The notes under the pieces are model-generated. The model did not search any database. It had not been told where the DNA came from and saw only the letters and a list, made by a program, of their open reading frames with translations. DNA of 64,000 nt from Sphingorhabdus sp. SMR4y (lineage in GTDB: Bacteria; Pseudomonadota; Alphaproteobacteria; Sphingomonadales; Sphingomonadaceae), in contig NZ_CP022336.1 of the NCBI RefSeq assembly GCF_002218195.1, positions 1,466,001-1,530,000 on the forward strand, given 5' to 3'. Below are positions 37,744 to 46,177 of this stretch, in pieces. The position numbers and the translations under genes are program-made. Each line of letters starts with the position of its first letter. Within the stretch, counting starts at the first letter, position 1.

Positions 37744-38442
37744 ATGAAAGCCTTCATCGTCCTTGTCGTCGCACTGGCCTTTGCCCTTGCCCCTTTCCTG
37801 TCGCCGGAATTTGGTGGCATCGACCCGGACAAATATCCGGTGCCGCAGAAGAATCCGCCCGTTCAGCCCATTGGCTGGGCTTTCGGCATCTGGGGGCCCA
37901 TCTATCTCTGGCTGGTCGCGCATGCCGCATTTGGTGCGTTCAAGTTTCGAAAGGACGCGGAGTGGGAGAAGGGACGCATGGCGCTGGCACTGTCTCTCGC
38001 AGTCGGAACAATCTGGCTACCGGTCGCGCTGGTCTCGCCGATCTGGGCGACCATCCTGATCTGGATCATGCTGATGGCCGCCCTGGTCGCGCTATATCGT
38101 TCGGAACAGGCCGCACCCGCCTGGATCGCCCGCTGGCCACTCGGCTTCTATGCCGGCTGGCTCTCCGCTGCATCATTTGTTTCGATCGGACTGCTGCTTG
38201 CGGGCTATGGATTTGTCGGCGAATTGCAGGCAGCGGTGATCGCGCTGCTTCTGGCAACGATCTTTGCTGCCTACAACACGCTCCGCCTGCGATCCTGGCC
38301 CTATGCGCTTGCCGTATCCTGGGGCTTTGCCGGTATCGCCGTTGCCAATCTGGATTATGCCGTACCACTCACGGTTGCCGCTGTCATTGCCGCAGCAATC
38401 GTCCTTGGCCTGACGGCTTTGCGCCGTCGATCACTCGGCTAA
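37744..38442 (+). CDS. Multi-pass membrane protein, TspO/MBR-like
   Basis: 232 residues with about seven hydrophobic helices. The segments IGWAFGIWGPIYLWL near residue 43 and the spacing of tryptophans resemble the tryptophan-rich TspO-related family found in bacteria and plants, which differs from the short 160-residue TspO. An AGGAACC site precedes the ATG. Ligand and role unknown; the family name is tentative. The gene stands alone, converging with the DUF1304 gene. Confidence 0.6.
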   Translation: MKAFIVLVVALAFALAPFLSPEFGGIDPDKYPVPQKNPPVQPIGWAFGIWGPIYLWLVAHAAFGAFKFRKDAEWEKGRMALALSLAVGTIWLPVALVSPIWATILIWIMLMAALVALYRSEQAAPAWIARWPLGFYAGWLSAASFVSIGLLLAGYGFVGELQAAVIALLLATIFAAYNTLRLRSWPYALAVSWGFAGIAVANLDYAVPLTVAAVIAAAIVLGLTALRRRSLG

Positions 38443-38502
38443 GCGGCTGGACGAGAGATGTCTCGTCATGCCGACCTGGTTTCGGGGTGGTGAACTGGCA
38501 CG

Positions 38503-38892
38503 CTAGCTTTTGCGCTGCCGCTGCTGGAGCACCGGCACCCAGAGCAACAACAGCCCGATTATAGCAGGCCCCGCCTGCACCAGCGCAATATCCGGCGACA
38601 CGCGCAAGGCGCCGAATAGGCCTGCGGTGGCTACAAAAAGCAGGAAACCGCTGGCGACCTTGCGGCCCCATTCGGCATCGCGGATCCACAGTGACCAGAT
38701 CAGCCCCCCTGCGATACACAGATTATACACACCCTGATTGGCAGCCATGGCGCTGGTCGGTTCAAACAGGCTGACCGGAAGGTCCGGGAAAGTTGCCGGG
38801 CCCTGCGACTGCCAGGCGAATATTCCGAACCAGGCAATATAGAGATGGAGAACGGCAACAAGCGCGATCATGATCCTGGCAAATATCGACAA
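38503..38892 (-). CDS. DUF1304-like small membrane protein
   Basis: 129 residues from a TTG start at 38892, preceded at 7 bases by AAGGGGAG on the minus strand, the only good ribosome site; an open frame extends to 39090 but has no site and adds non-membrane sequence. Four transmembrane helices: IMIALVAVLHLYIAWFGIFA, then QGVYNLCIAGGLIWSLWI, SGFLLFVATAGLFGAL and AGPAIIGLLLLWVPVL. The NQGVYN segment is typical of DUF1304 proteins. Function unknown. Confidence 0.75.
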   Translation of the reverse strand: MSIFARIMIALVAVLHLYIAWFGIFAWQSQGPATFPDLPVSLFEPTSAMAANQGVYNLCIAGGLIWSLWIRDAEWGRKVASGFLLFVATAGLFGALRVSPDIALVQAGPAIIGLLLLWVPVLQQRQRKS

Positions 38893-39117
38893 GCAGCAAC
38901 TCCCCTTTCTCCGGCTCTTGTACGCAGTATATACGCAGTAAATTTGCAAGCTCAACATGGCTTCCCTGCCCGCGGCAATCTCCTTGGCAGCAGAAATTTT
39001 CTTTCCTACATTGCGAGGGTTCGGTAGGTTTTCCGCTGGTTCTTTGACAGTGTAAAATTCAAACCGTCTGCACAGGAATATTTCTGCCAAGAGGTAGCCG
39101 GTCCGGAACCCAGGCGC

Positions 39118-39654
39118 TTAACCCTTGCCGCGGCCACCCAGCACCGCATTCTCGACCTTGATCCGGTGGCGCAACAGGATTGCGTTGAGAATGGAAAACA
39201 ACAGAGCCACCGACGGCAATCCCAGCATCAACGGTATGATCGCGATCTCCAGCACGACGACGAGATAATTGGGATGGCGAAAATATCTATATGGCCCGCG
39301 CTTGACCCGGTCGAAATGCGGCGCCGAGATGATCCGCGTCGTCCACCAGCGGCCGATGCTCGCCAATGTCCAGATACGCAGCAACTGGGTGGCAGCGAAC
39401 AAGCCCATCATCGCCGGATGAATCCCGTGCTCCGGATCGACCAGCAAGGCAATCGCCGCGATCCAGGCGCTGTGAAGGAAGATGAAATATGGATAGTGGT
39501 CCGCACCATATTCTTCTCCGCCTTCGCTGAGCAGACGCCGCGTGTTGCGATTGGCATGGACCAGTTCGCCCAGCCGCTGGACCACGATATATACGAGCAC
39601 CCATGTTACCGTCGTCGGAGCGGATGTGAAAATGATGCCCAGATGCTCGGTCAT
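39118..39654 (-). CDS. ICMT-like membrane methyltransferase beside a type III PKS
   Basis: 178 residues, five hydrophobic segments. C-terminal RGPYRYFRHPNYLVVVLEIA is the SAM-binding signature of isoprenylcysteine carboxyl methyltransferase-like and related membrane methyltransferases. It overlaps the type III PKS gene by four bases (ATGA). In Streptomyces griseus srsB, a homologous methyltransferase next to a type III PKS, methylates alkylresorcinol phenols; the same role is inferred here. Confidence 0.85.
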   Translation of the reverse strand: MTEHLGIIFTSAPTTVTWVLVYIVVQRLGELVHANRNTRRLLSEGGEEYGADHYPYFIFLHSAWIAAIALLVDPEHGIHPAMMGLFAATQLLRIWTLASIGRWWTTRIISAPHFDRVKRGPYRYFRHPNYLVVVLEIAIIPLMLGLPSVALLFSILNAILLRHRIKVENAVLGGRGKG

Positions 39655-40700
39655 TCTGGACCCTCCGGATCGAGTATTCCGAGCGCCGCGGTAAAACCGG
39701 GTCCAAGCGCTGTAAGCAATATCGGTTTATCGGGCTTTTGGCGGAGCAACTGTTCGAGAATGAACAAAACTGTCGGCGAGGACATATTGCCGTGCTGACG
39801 GAGTATTTCGCGGGTCGCCGCAATGTCGCCAATCGCTGGCGAGAAATAGGCTTCGAGAGCATCCACCACCCTGCCCCCGCCAGGATGGCATGCCGGTTCC
39901 GAGAGATCGGACATCGCCAGCCCCTGCGCTTCCAGAAAAAAGGCGCAGTAAGGCGCAAAATCCCGGGCGACAAAACTGGGGATATCGCGAGCCAGCACGA
40001 GATCAAAGCCGGTGGTGCCGATATCCCAGCCCATCATGTCGCGCGTATCCGGCCAGGTCTTCTGATCAAAGGCGCGGAAAGACGGAACACGTCCCCAGCC
40101 TTGCTTGCCAGAGAGGATCGCCGCTGCGCAACCGTCGGCAAACAGCGCGGTGGCGATCATGTTCTTCTTGTCAAACTGGCTGTAATCATAGGAGAGGCTG
40201 CACAATTCAAGCGAGATCAGCAGGATATTTTGCCCGCCCGCCGCGGCGGCAAGATCATTCGCCAGTCGCAACCCGAGAACGCCGCCGGCACAGCCATAGC
40301 CGAACACAGGGATCGTCTGGGTTGAAGCCTCAAAGCCCATCGTCTCTATCATCCGGCTTGGCAAAGAGGGCGTCATCGTCCCGGTGGTCGAGATCAGCAC
40401 GATAGCGTCAATGTCATCAGGCTCCATCCCGGCCCTGTCCAGCGCCTCCGCAGCGGCATTGTGCACTAGCCGCGCACCGGTCTTGTCATATATGGCTGCC
40501 CGGTCGGACCAACTGCGCGGTTGCAGATAATAGTCCGGCTCGCATGCCAGATAGCGCTGCTCAATTCCGCTATTCCCCAGAATTTGTTCCAGTCGCGCCG
40601 GAAGCGCTGCTCCCCTCGCCTTGGCGAGAACGCCGAGCACCTCTGTCTGGGTGACCCGATGCCTGGGCAGCGCGGTGGCAATCGATATCAGGGATGCCAT
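39651..40700 (-). CDS. Type III polyketide synthase (chalcone synthase-like)
   Basis: 349 residues. Thiolase-fold enzyme that extends an acyl-CoA with malonyl-CoA. Catalytic Cys137 lies in PVFGYGCAGGVLG, the histidine in SEPACHPGGGRVVDALEAYF near residue 268 and the asparagine in RQHGNMSSPTVLF near 300. The group resembles bacterial alkylresorcinol and alkylpyrone synthases. Product with the coupled methyltransferase is predicted to be a methylated alkylresorcinol or alkylpyrone membrane lipid. A TGC-N3-GCA palindrome lies 67 bases upstream of its start. Confidence 0.9.
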   Translation of the reverse strand: MASLISIATALPRHRVTQTEVLGVLAKARGAALPARLEQILGNSGIEQRYLACEPDYYLQPRSWSDRAAIYDKTGARLVHNAAAEALDRAGMEPDDIDAIVLISTTGTMTPSLPSRMIETMGFEASTQTIPVFGYGCAGGVLGLRLANDLAAAAGGQNILLISLELCSLSYDYSQFDKKNMIATALFADGCAAAILSGKQGWGRVPSFRAFDQKTWPDTRDMMGWDIGTTGFDLVLARDIPSFVARDFAPYCAFFLEAQGLAMSDLSEPACHPGGGRVVDALEAYFSPAIGDIAATREILRQHGNMSSPTVLFILEQLLRQKPDKPILLTALGPGFTAALGILDPEGPE

Positions 40701-40766
40701 GGAAAACTTTCTGTGATCATTGCGCTCCTGTTACAGCAGATGCGGCAACGAAACACCCAATTCCGG

Positions 40767-40775
40767 TGCGTTGCA
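40767..40775. promoter_or_regulatory. TGC-N3-GCA operator-like site 1
   Basis: TGCGTTGCA inside the longer palindrome GGTGC-GTT-GCACC (40765-40777), upstream of the type III PKS. TGC-N3-GCA is the core of sites bound by PhaR, the repressor of polyhydroxyalkanoate phasin genes (family knowledge). Confidence 0.4.
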
Positions 40776-40881
40776 CCATTGTACATATAAGATCCCTGCA
40801 AGCAATGACTTGCCAGCACGTTCGATCTCACGAAATAAAGGCTGAATAACAGTAAGTTGAGCCGCACAAAATCGATTATTG

Positions 40882-40890
40882 TGCACTGCA
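40882..40890. promoter_or_regulatory. TGC-N3-GCA operator-like site 2
   Basis: TGCACTGCA in the context TTGTGCACTGCACCA, ten bases before the -35 box of the phasin promoter. Nearly identical in sequence to site 3, whose start is 47 bases further on. Confidence 0.5.
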
Positions 40891-40899
40891 CCATTTTTC

Positions 40900-40928
40900 T
40901 TGACATTGGCTGACCGATACCTTATTTG
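40900..40928 (+). promoter_or_regulatory. Phasin gene promoter
   Basis: TTGACA (40900-40905), 17-base spacer, TATTTG (40923-40928). The same pair of hexamers and spacing is found at the rpsM promoter. Operator-like sites abut both ends. Confidence 0.65.
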
Positions 40929-40937
40929 TGCACTGCA
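40929..40937. promoter_or_regulatory. TGC-N3-GCA operator-like site 3
   Basis: TGCACTGCA directly after the -10 box and covering the expected transcription start, so a bound protein would block initiation of the phasin gene. Confidence 0.5.
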
Positions 40938-40957
40938 ACATAGAGGTGAGACAACCG

Positions 40958-41800
40958 ATGGCTGATACGAAACACGATACATCCTCTGCTCCGGCAGGCA
41001 AAGCAACTGGCTCGCTTTCTGCTGAGGCTGCTTATTCAGCAGCCGCGTCAGCGGTCAGCGTATCCGACAAGACAGCTTCGGCAACCACACCTGCCGAGAA
41101 AGCTACAACCGAAACCGACAAGCCGGTGGCTCCCGCTGCTAAACCGGCAACAGCAGCCAAGCCTGCTGTCAAGAAAACCGCAGCGTCCAAACCGGCAGCA
41201 AAGAAGCCTGCAGCAAAGCGTAAAGTTGCTGCGAAGCCGGCTGCCAAGACCACATTGAACAAAACGACCAAAGGAACCAAGAAAATGGCTACCACCAAAA
41301 CCACCGCAACCAAGCGCGTTGTGAAGAACACCAAGGCCGCCAACACCAAGGCTGCCAACACTGCCAAGAAGACCGCTGACAAAATGGGTTCGCGCTTTGA
41401 AAAGCTGACCGCCGATGCGCAGGCTCGCGCGAAGGAAGCTGCTGATCGCGCTGTTGCCCTGTCGAAGAACGCTGTTGAGTTCAACCGCGAAAACATCGAA
41501 ACCCTGCTCGAAAGCGGCAAGATCGCTGCCAAAGGCGCGCAGGAAATCGGCCAGACCAACGTCAAATATACGCGCGAGAATTTCGTTGAAGCCAGCCGCG
41601 CTCTGCAGGGCCTGTTCAGCGTTGCCACGCCCAAGGACATCTTCGCCAAGCAGGCTGACTATATGCGCAGCGGTCTGGACCGGGTGATGGACCAGACTTC
41701 GAACAACGCCGACGCTGTCGTGAAGCTCGCTGGCAAAGCCTATCAGCCGATTGCTGATCGCGTCAGCGAAATCCGCAAGGAACTCAAAACCGCAGCATAA
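40958..41800 (+). CDS. Phasin family protein with Ala/Lys-rich N-terminus
   Basis: 280 residues from the ATG at 40958 with a GAGGTGAG site. Residues 1-130 are low complexity (KPAAKKPAAKRKVAAKPAAK), like the histone H1-like tails of PhaF proteins that bind nucleic acid. The C-terminal 150 residues form a helical phasin domain (LTADAQARAKEAADRAVALS, GLFSVATPKDIFAKQADYMR). Phasins coat polyhydroxyalkanoate granules. The order of tail and domain is reversed compared with PhaF, where the tail is C-terminal. Followed by a strong terminator, so monocistronic. Confidence 0.88.
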   Translation: MADTKHDTSSAPAGKATGSLSAEAAYSAAASAVSVSDKTASATTPAEKATTETDKPVAPAAKPATAAKPAVKKTAASKPAAKKPAAKRKVAAKPAAKTTLNKTTKGTKKMATTKTTATKRVVKNTKAANTKAANTAKKTADKMGSRFEKLTADAQARAKEAADRAVALSKNAVEFNRENIETLLESGKIAAKGAQEIGQTNVKYTRENFVEASRALQGLFSVATPKDIFAKQADYMRSGLDRVMDQTSNNADAVVKLAGKAYQPIADRVSEIRKELKTAA

Positions 41801-41819
41801 GCAGGTTTTTCAACCGATC

Positions 41820-41855
41820 AAAAAAGGGCCGTTCCATTGGAGCGGCCCTTTTTAT
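41820..41855 (+). terminator. Terminator of the phasin gene
   Basis: GGGCCG (41826-41831) pairs with CGGCCC (41843-41848), extended by A-T pairs, followed by TTTTTATTTG. A classic intrinsic terminator 26 bases after the stop. Confidence 0.88.
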
Positions 41856-42020
41856 TTGTGCATATTCGACACGTCTCGATGCAAAAGCACGCAATACTAT
41901 CAATCCGCCACTTGCCCTTGGGGGTAAAAATACCATATCCTGAGACTGATGATACAGCAGCAGATTCTCTCTCCCTTCGATATAATCTATCGGCAAATCC
42001 CCGCCGGCAACCGTCCCGTC

Positions 42021-42359
42021 ATGGGCGATGATGCGGATAACGGGTCCGATGACGATGGCAACGATACAAATATCGGCATCGCAACCAAGACCAGAGCCAA
42101 GACCAAGAAGCCCAGCCCCTATAAAGTGCTTATTCTCAACGACGATTACACGCCGATGGAATTCGTCGTTCTTGTGCTGAAACGGTTTTTCAACATGGAC
42201 ATCGATGAGGCCACGCGCGTCATGCTGCATGTTCACCAGAAAGGTGTCGGGGTTTGCGGCATGTTCAGTTACGAAGTCGCGGAAACCAAAGTTACTCAGG
42301 TAATGGATTTTGCGCGCAAGAACGAGCATCCATTACAATGCACGCTTGAGAAAGCCTGA
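42021..42359 (+). CDS. clpS: ATP-dependent Clp protease adaptor ClpS
   Basis: 112 residues from the ATG at 42021; an in-frame ATG at 41949 is possible but the sequence between is not conserved in the family as I know it. Adaptor that delivers N-degron substrates to ClpAP. Conserved core [20 protein letters not shown] and [20 protein letters not shown]. The hydrophobic pocket residues Asn-Asp and the Met of DYTPMEF are intact. The N-terminal 35 residues are acidic and disordered. clpA is not adjacent here. Confidence 0.94.
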   Translation: MGDDADNGSDDDGNDTNIGIATKTRAKTKKPSPYKVLILNDDYTPMEFVVLVLKRFFNMDIDEATRVMLHVHQKGVGVCGMFSYEVAETKVTQVMDFARKNEHPLQCTLEKA

Positions 42360-42379
42360 ACCAAACCGAGGAAATTGCA

Positions 42380-43039
42380 ATGACCGAGACGCCAGTGATA
42401 ACCGTGGATATCGTCTCCGATGTCGTTTGCCCGTGGTGCATCATTGGTTACAAGAAGCTCGAGAAGGCGATGGCAAGGTTTGAAGGTCAGGCGCGCTTTG
42501 AGCTGGCCTGGCATGCCTTCGAACTCAATCCGTCCATGCCGCCGGAAGGCCAGGATATAGCCGAACATATGGCGCAGAAATATGGCGCAACTCCCGAGCA
42601 AAGCAAAGTCAACAGAGAGCGCCTGCGCAACGCCGGCAGTGCCCTGGATTTTGAATTCAATAACGGCGACAAGATGCGGATGGTGAACACTTTTGATGCC
42701 CATCGATTGCTCCACTGGGCGGGTGAGACAGGCAAGCAGACTGCACTGAAACTGGCTTTGTTCAAAGCGCATTTTACCGATGGCAGAAATGTTAGCGATC
42801 ACGAGACTCTTGTCGATATTACCGCATCCGTCGGTCTGGACGAAAATCGCGCCCGCAACCTGCTCGGTTCCGACATGTTTGCAGCCGAGGTACGAGCCGT
42901 CGAAACCGAATGGCAGGACCGGTTCATCACCGGCGTGCCGGCCTTTATCTTCAACAAGAAATTCATGGTTCCAGGCGCTCAGGAAACGGACGTTTTCGCC
43001 AATATTATCGAGAATAAGCTGCTCAAAGAAGCTGCCTGA
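42380..43039 (+). CDS. DsbA family oxidoreductase (FrnE-like)
   Basis: 219 residues, no signal peptide, so cytoplasmic. Thioredoxin-fold protein with CPWC active site in DVVCPWCIIGYKKL at residues 17-20, and a helical insertion between residues 35 and 155. C-terminal VPAFIFNKKFMVPGAQETDV contains the cis-proline loop. FrnE-like members act as disulfide isomerases in oxidative stress; others are 2-hydroxychromene-2-carboxylate isomerases, but those lack CxxC. AGGAAA site; 20 bases after clpS, so possibly co-transcribed. Confidence 0.88.
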   Translation: MTETPVITVDIVSDVVCPWCIIGYKKLEKAMARFEGQARFELAWHAFELNPSMPPEGQDIAEHMAQKYGATPEQSKVNRERLRNAGSALDFEFNNGDKMRMVNTFDAHRLLHWAGETGKQTALKLALFKAHFTDGRNVSDHETLVDITASVGLDENRARNLLGSDMFAAEVRAVETEWQDRFITGVPAFIFNKKFMVPGAQETDVFANIIENKLLKEAA

Positions 43040-43042
43040 GAA

Positions 43043-43468
43043 TCAGGCCTCCTCGAGCAGTTCGATAATATTTCCGAACGGGTCCCGGCCATAGATCGCT
43101 TTCTGCTTGCCGAAATCGACGGGCGGTCCAACAAATGTCATTCCTGCTGCTGAAAGGCGGCTATATTCCGTCTCGATATCCTCGACGGCCAAAGCCATGT
43201 GCGGATAGCCCAGATCGGATGGTTCACCGCGCATATTCCGGGGCACAGGCTTGCTATATTGCCATAGCTCCAGACTGATGTCGGGGCCCTTCAACATAGC
43301 CATTCTGGCTTCGAAACCCGGAAGCCCCACGGCCGCTCCTGCCTTGGCATTATCCGACGGAATATCGCTGCGCCAGTCCAGATCGAAACCTATCACGTCA
43401 CGGTAAAAGGCAAGTCCCGCTTCGATGTCGGGCACACCGATAGCAATGTGGTGAACGCCCTTGATCAT
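43043..43468 (-). CDS. VOC family protein (methylmalonyl-CoA epimerase/glyoxalase-like)
   Basis: 141 residues, one vicinal-oxygen-chelate module pair. Metal ligand candidates: His in KGVHHIAIGV near residue 7, Glu in ISLELWQY near 68, His in GYPHMALAV near 90 and Glu in NIIELLEEA at the end. The set is complete, so an active metalloenzyme is likely. Substrate unknown. Its start overlaps the DUF1295 gene by four bases, and it converges with the DsbA-like gene 3 bases away. Confidence 0.82.
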   Translation of the reverse strand: MIKGVHHIAIGVPDIEAGLAFYRDVIGFDLDWRSDIPSDNAKAGAAVGLPGFEARMAMLKGPDISLELWQYSKPVPRNMRGEPSDLGYPHMALAVEDIETEYSRLSAAGMTFVGPPVDFGKQKAIYGRDPFGNIIELLEEA

Positions 43469-44274
43469 TTATTGGCGGCATTCCTGGGCGGCATTGGAAA
43501 AAATCCCGAAGTGCGCTCGATATAATCCGCATAATCCGGCCGGTTCTGCTTCAGGCTTTTCTCCAGAAGCGGCGCCCCGCTCCATTTCATCAACGTGAAG
43601 CTCAGGAACAAGGGTCCGATTGCCGCCAGCCATACCGGCCAACCCATCGGGGCAGCTACCAGCCAGATCCCCCACCACGCGCAGAAATCTCCAAAATAAT
43701 TGGGATGGCGGGTATATTTCCATAGTCCGCTATCCAGCACTTTTCCCTTGCTGGCGGGATTGGCCTTGAAAGCCTTGAGCTGCATATCGCCAATAGTTTC
43801 GAAACCGATGCCTACCAGCGCAATTACCGTCCCGATGATCGAAACAAGGGACAGGCCATCGGCACCCGCCAGCAATATGCCCAACTGGGCTGGAAGACAG
43901 ACGATGAACAGCAACGGGATCTGCATGGCCCACGCTTTGAGCAAAGCCGCTCTGGCAAAACTCATACCCTGTTTTTCCATCGCGCGGCCCATTATCTTCT
44001 TGTAACGGGGATCGACGCCTTCCTTGCGCCAGCGCAGGAACAGATGGGTTCCCAGCCTGATGCCCCACAGTGCCGTCAGCGCCCAAATCGTATAGGCCAA
44101 TGTCCCCGGATTATCGGTCTGCACGAAGGACGCGCTGGCCATGATCGCCATGCCATAGGCCCAGAAAGCGTCGATAAACGAGACGTCACGGATCCGTATC
44201 GATATCAGCCACAGGACGATCATGATGATCACCAGCAGCGCAAAATTCATCCCCAAAGCTTCAAGCATATTCAT
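43465..44274 (-). CDS. DUF1295 / steroid 5-alpha-reductase-like membrane protein
   Basis: 269 residues, six to seven transmembrane helices. The C-terminal LWKYTRHPNYFGDFCAWWGI segment is the NADPH-binding signature shared by DUF1295 proteins, 3-oxo-5-alpha-steroid 4-dehydrogenases and ICMT-like enzymes. Both ends overlap neighbours by four bases (ATGA), giving an acyltransferase-DUF1295-VOC operon. A role in reducing or modifying a lipid is inferred. Confidence 0.85.
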   Translation of the reverse strand: MNMLEALGMNFALLVIIMIVLWLISIRIRDVSFIDAFWAYGMAIMASASFVQTDNPGTLAYTIWALTALWGIRLGTHLFLRWRKEGVDPRYKKIMGRAMEKQGMSFARAALLKAWAMQIPLLFIVCLPAQLGILLAGADGLSLVSIIGTVIALVGIGFETIGDMQLKAFKANPASKGKVLDSGLWKYTRHPNYFGDFCAWWGIWLVAAPMGWPVWLAAIGPLFLSFTLMKWSGAPLLEKSLKQNRPDYADYIERTSGFFPMPPRNAANK

Positions 44275-44909
44275 CTGCTTTCTCCATTCTGGTCTGCGCC
44301 GCTGCTGCCCCTTGGTTCTGTCGAGACAATATCGCGCATGGCTTTCGCAGGATATTTGGGCGTCACGCTATGGTAGAAGTCGCTGAGCTTGAGCATATCA
44401 GCCTTGTAATCGCCGGACGGCATGAAAGAAGGGCCCAATCCTCCCTTCCGCTTCGAATAGTCCATCAGACCGATGATCAGCGGCACCTTTGCCTTGAGCG
44501 CGATATAGTAAAAGCCTGTCCGCCATTCCTTGACGCTTCCGCGGGTGCCTTCCGGCGGAATTGTCAGGAGAAAATCATCGCGCCGGTCAAACTCCCTGAC
44601 CATGGCATCGACCATATTCTGCGACTTGCTTCTGTCCACCGGGATGCCGCCCAGTCGGCGCATCATGCCTCCCCAAGGCCATTTGAAAAGGGTGTTTTTG
44701 CCGATCCAGTAAGACTGGATTTTCAGCTTGTTCACCAGTCCGAAGAAATAAAGGAAATCCCAGTTGCTGGTATGCGGTGCGGCAATAATGACGGCTTTTC
44801 TGGGCGGCGGGTTTTCCTGGACGGCTGTCCATCCATTGACCGTAAAAACAAACACAGAAAATCGACGAACAATTTCCGACAGCCAGTTCGGTTTAATCTC
44901 GTCGTGCAC
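44271..44909 (-). CDS. PlsC-like 1-acylglycerol-3-phosphate O-acyltransferase family protein
   Basis: 212 residues from a GTG at 44909, chosen for the GGGAGGA site just upstream; an ATG at 44957 is possible. The HxxxxD motif is present as HTSNWDF near residue 48 and the EGTR block as IPPEGTRGSV near 117; the intermediate arginine block is GGIPVDRSKS. Lacks the N-terminal membrane helix of PlsC. Members of this short group often acylate lysophospholipids or ornithine lipids. First gene of the operon with DUF1295 and VOC. Confidence 0.82.
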   Translation of the reverse strand: MHDEIKPNWLSEIVRRFSVFVFTVNGWTAVQENPPPRKAVIIAAPHTSNWDFLYFFGLVNKLKIQSYWIGKNTLFKWPWGGMMRRLGGIPVDRSKSQNMVDAMVREFDRRDDFLLTIPPEGTRGSVKEWRTGFYYIALKAKVPLIIGLMDYSKRKGGLGPSFMPSGDYKADMLKLSDFYHSVTPKYPAKAMRDIVSTEPRGSSGADQNGESR

Positions 44910-45091
44910 GCATCCTCCCACCCGCGGGACTGAACGCCGCGTCTGACATGGGACCATAAATCTATTTTCCCACCGCGCAACGAAAGATGTCCGTTGGTGC
45001 AGTCAAGCTTGTCGCAGTCAGAATGTTCCGGTTCGTCAGAGCTGTGTCGTGAATGAACTCATCAAGCGCCGGAATCAGCCAGTGGTGAAGG

Positions 45092-46051
45092 CTATCGCTG
45101 CTTTCTGCTACTGCAATCTGTCCCGCAGAGATCAGCCTCTTCATCCTCGAGCTCGATCTGAATGGTAATATGATGAATAGCAAAGCGCTTTTTCAGTTGC
45201 TGCTGGACCTCGGCCAGAAACCCCTTGCCAGGATGACCGTCCGGCAGAACCAGATGGGCAGTCATGGCGGTCTCACTCGTGCTCATCGGCCAAATATGGA
45301 GATCGTGAACCGTTTCAACACCGGGCAAACTCGCCAGATATTCCATCACATCCTCGACGTCGATATCACGCGGCACGCCCGCCAGTGACATGCGCACGGC
45401 TTCCGACAACAATCCCCAGGTGCTCCAGAAAATCAGTGCAACAATCAGCAGGCTGATCAGCGGATCAATCCAGTTGAAACCGCTGAAATAGATGGCGATG
45501 CCGCCAACCACCACGCCCGCCGACACACCGGCATCAGCCATCATGTGCAGAAAGGCGCCCCGAATGTTGATGTCTTCCTTCTGTCCGCGAACGAACAGCA
45601 TTGCGGTGCCGAAATTGATGACAATACCAAGCGAAGCAACGATGATGACCGTGGTCGACGCGATCGGACTGGGTGCGCTGAAAAGCTCGATCGCCTCCCA
45701 TGCAATGGCACCGCAGGCGACCAGCAGAAACAGCCCGTTGAGCAAAGCAGCCAGAATAGAAGATCCGCCCAGACCATAGGTAAACCGTTTGCTCGGTGGT
45801 CGTTTGGCCAGCTCCGCCCCGGCCCACGCGACGGCCAGACCGAGAACATCGGAGAGATTGTGCCCGGCATCCGCCAACAATGCCATAGACCCGGCCAACA
45901 GGCCGAATATGACTTCTACGACAATATATATGATATTGAGCGAAATTCCGAGCGCGAAGGCGCGGCTGAAATTTGTCGGCATATGGCCGTGTGGGCCGTG
46001 GCGATCATGATGGCTGTGAGTAAAATGACCGTGATGATGACCGGCGGACAT
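45092..46051 (-). CDS. Cation diffusion facilitator metal exporter
   Basis: 319 residues. His-rich N-terminus (HHHGHFTHSHHDRHGPHGHM), six transmembrane helices, and the CDF signature with metal-site aspartates in LLADAGHNLSDVLGLAVAWA (helix II) and HMMADAGVSAGVVVGGIAIY (helix V), i.e. the HxxxD/DxxxD arrangement of zinc transporters. The cytoplasmic C-terminal domain (residues 215-300) has HDLHIWPMSTSETAMTAHLV. Predicted to export zinc, possibly cobalt or cadmium, with proton exchange. The extreme C-terminus contains CGTDCSS, another metal-binding possibility. Confidence 0.93.
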   Translation of the reverse strand: MSAGHHHGHFTHSHHDRHGPHGHMPTNFSRAFALGISLNIIYIVVEVIFGLLAGSMALLADAGHNLSDVLGLAVAWAGAELAKRPPSKRFTYGLGGSSILAALLNGLFLLVACGAIAWEAIELFSAPSPIASTTVIIVASLGIVINFGTAMLFVRGQKEDINIRGAFLHMMADAGVSAGVVVGGIAIYFSGFNWIDPLISLLIVALIFWSTWGLLSEAVRMSLAGVPRDIDVEDVMEYLASLPGVETVHDLHIWPMSTSETAMTAHLVLPDGHPGKGFLAEVQQQLKKRFAIHHITIQIELEDEEADLCGTDCSSRKQR

Positions 46052-46177
46052 CTGCGCTCCGACTATTGCAATACGAATGTTTAAATCTTCGATTACACGG
46101 AATAGTCAGAGCGGTCTATGCATATTGGACAGTATTTTCCGTATGTTATATCATCTGGCTCTGCCCGAATGCCTGGG

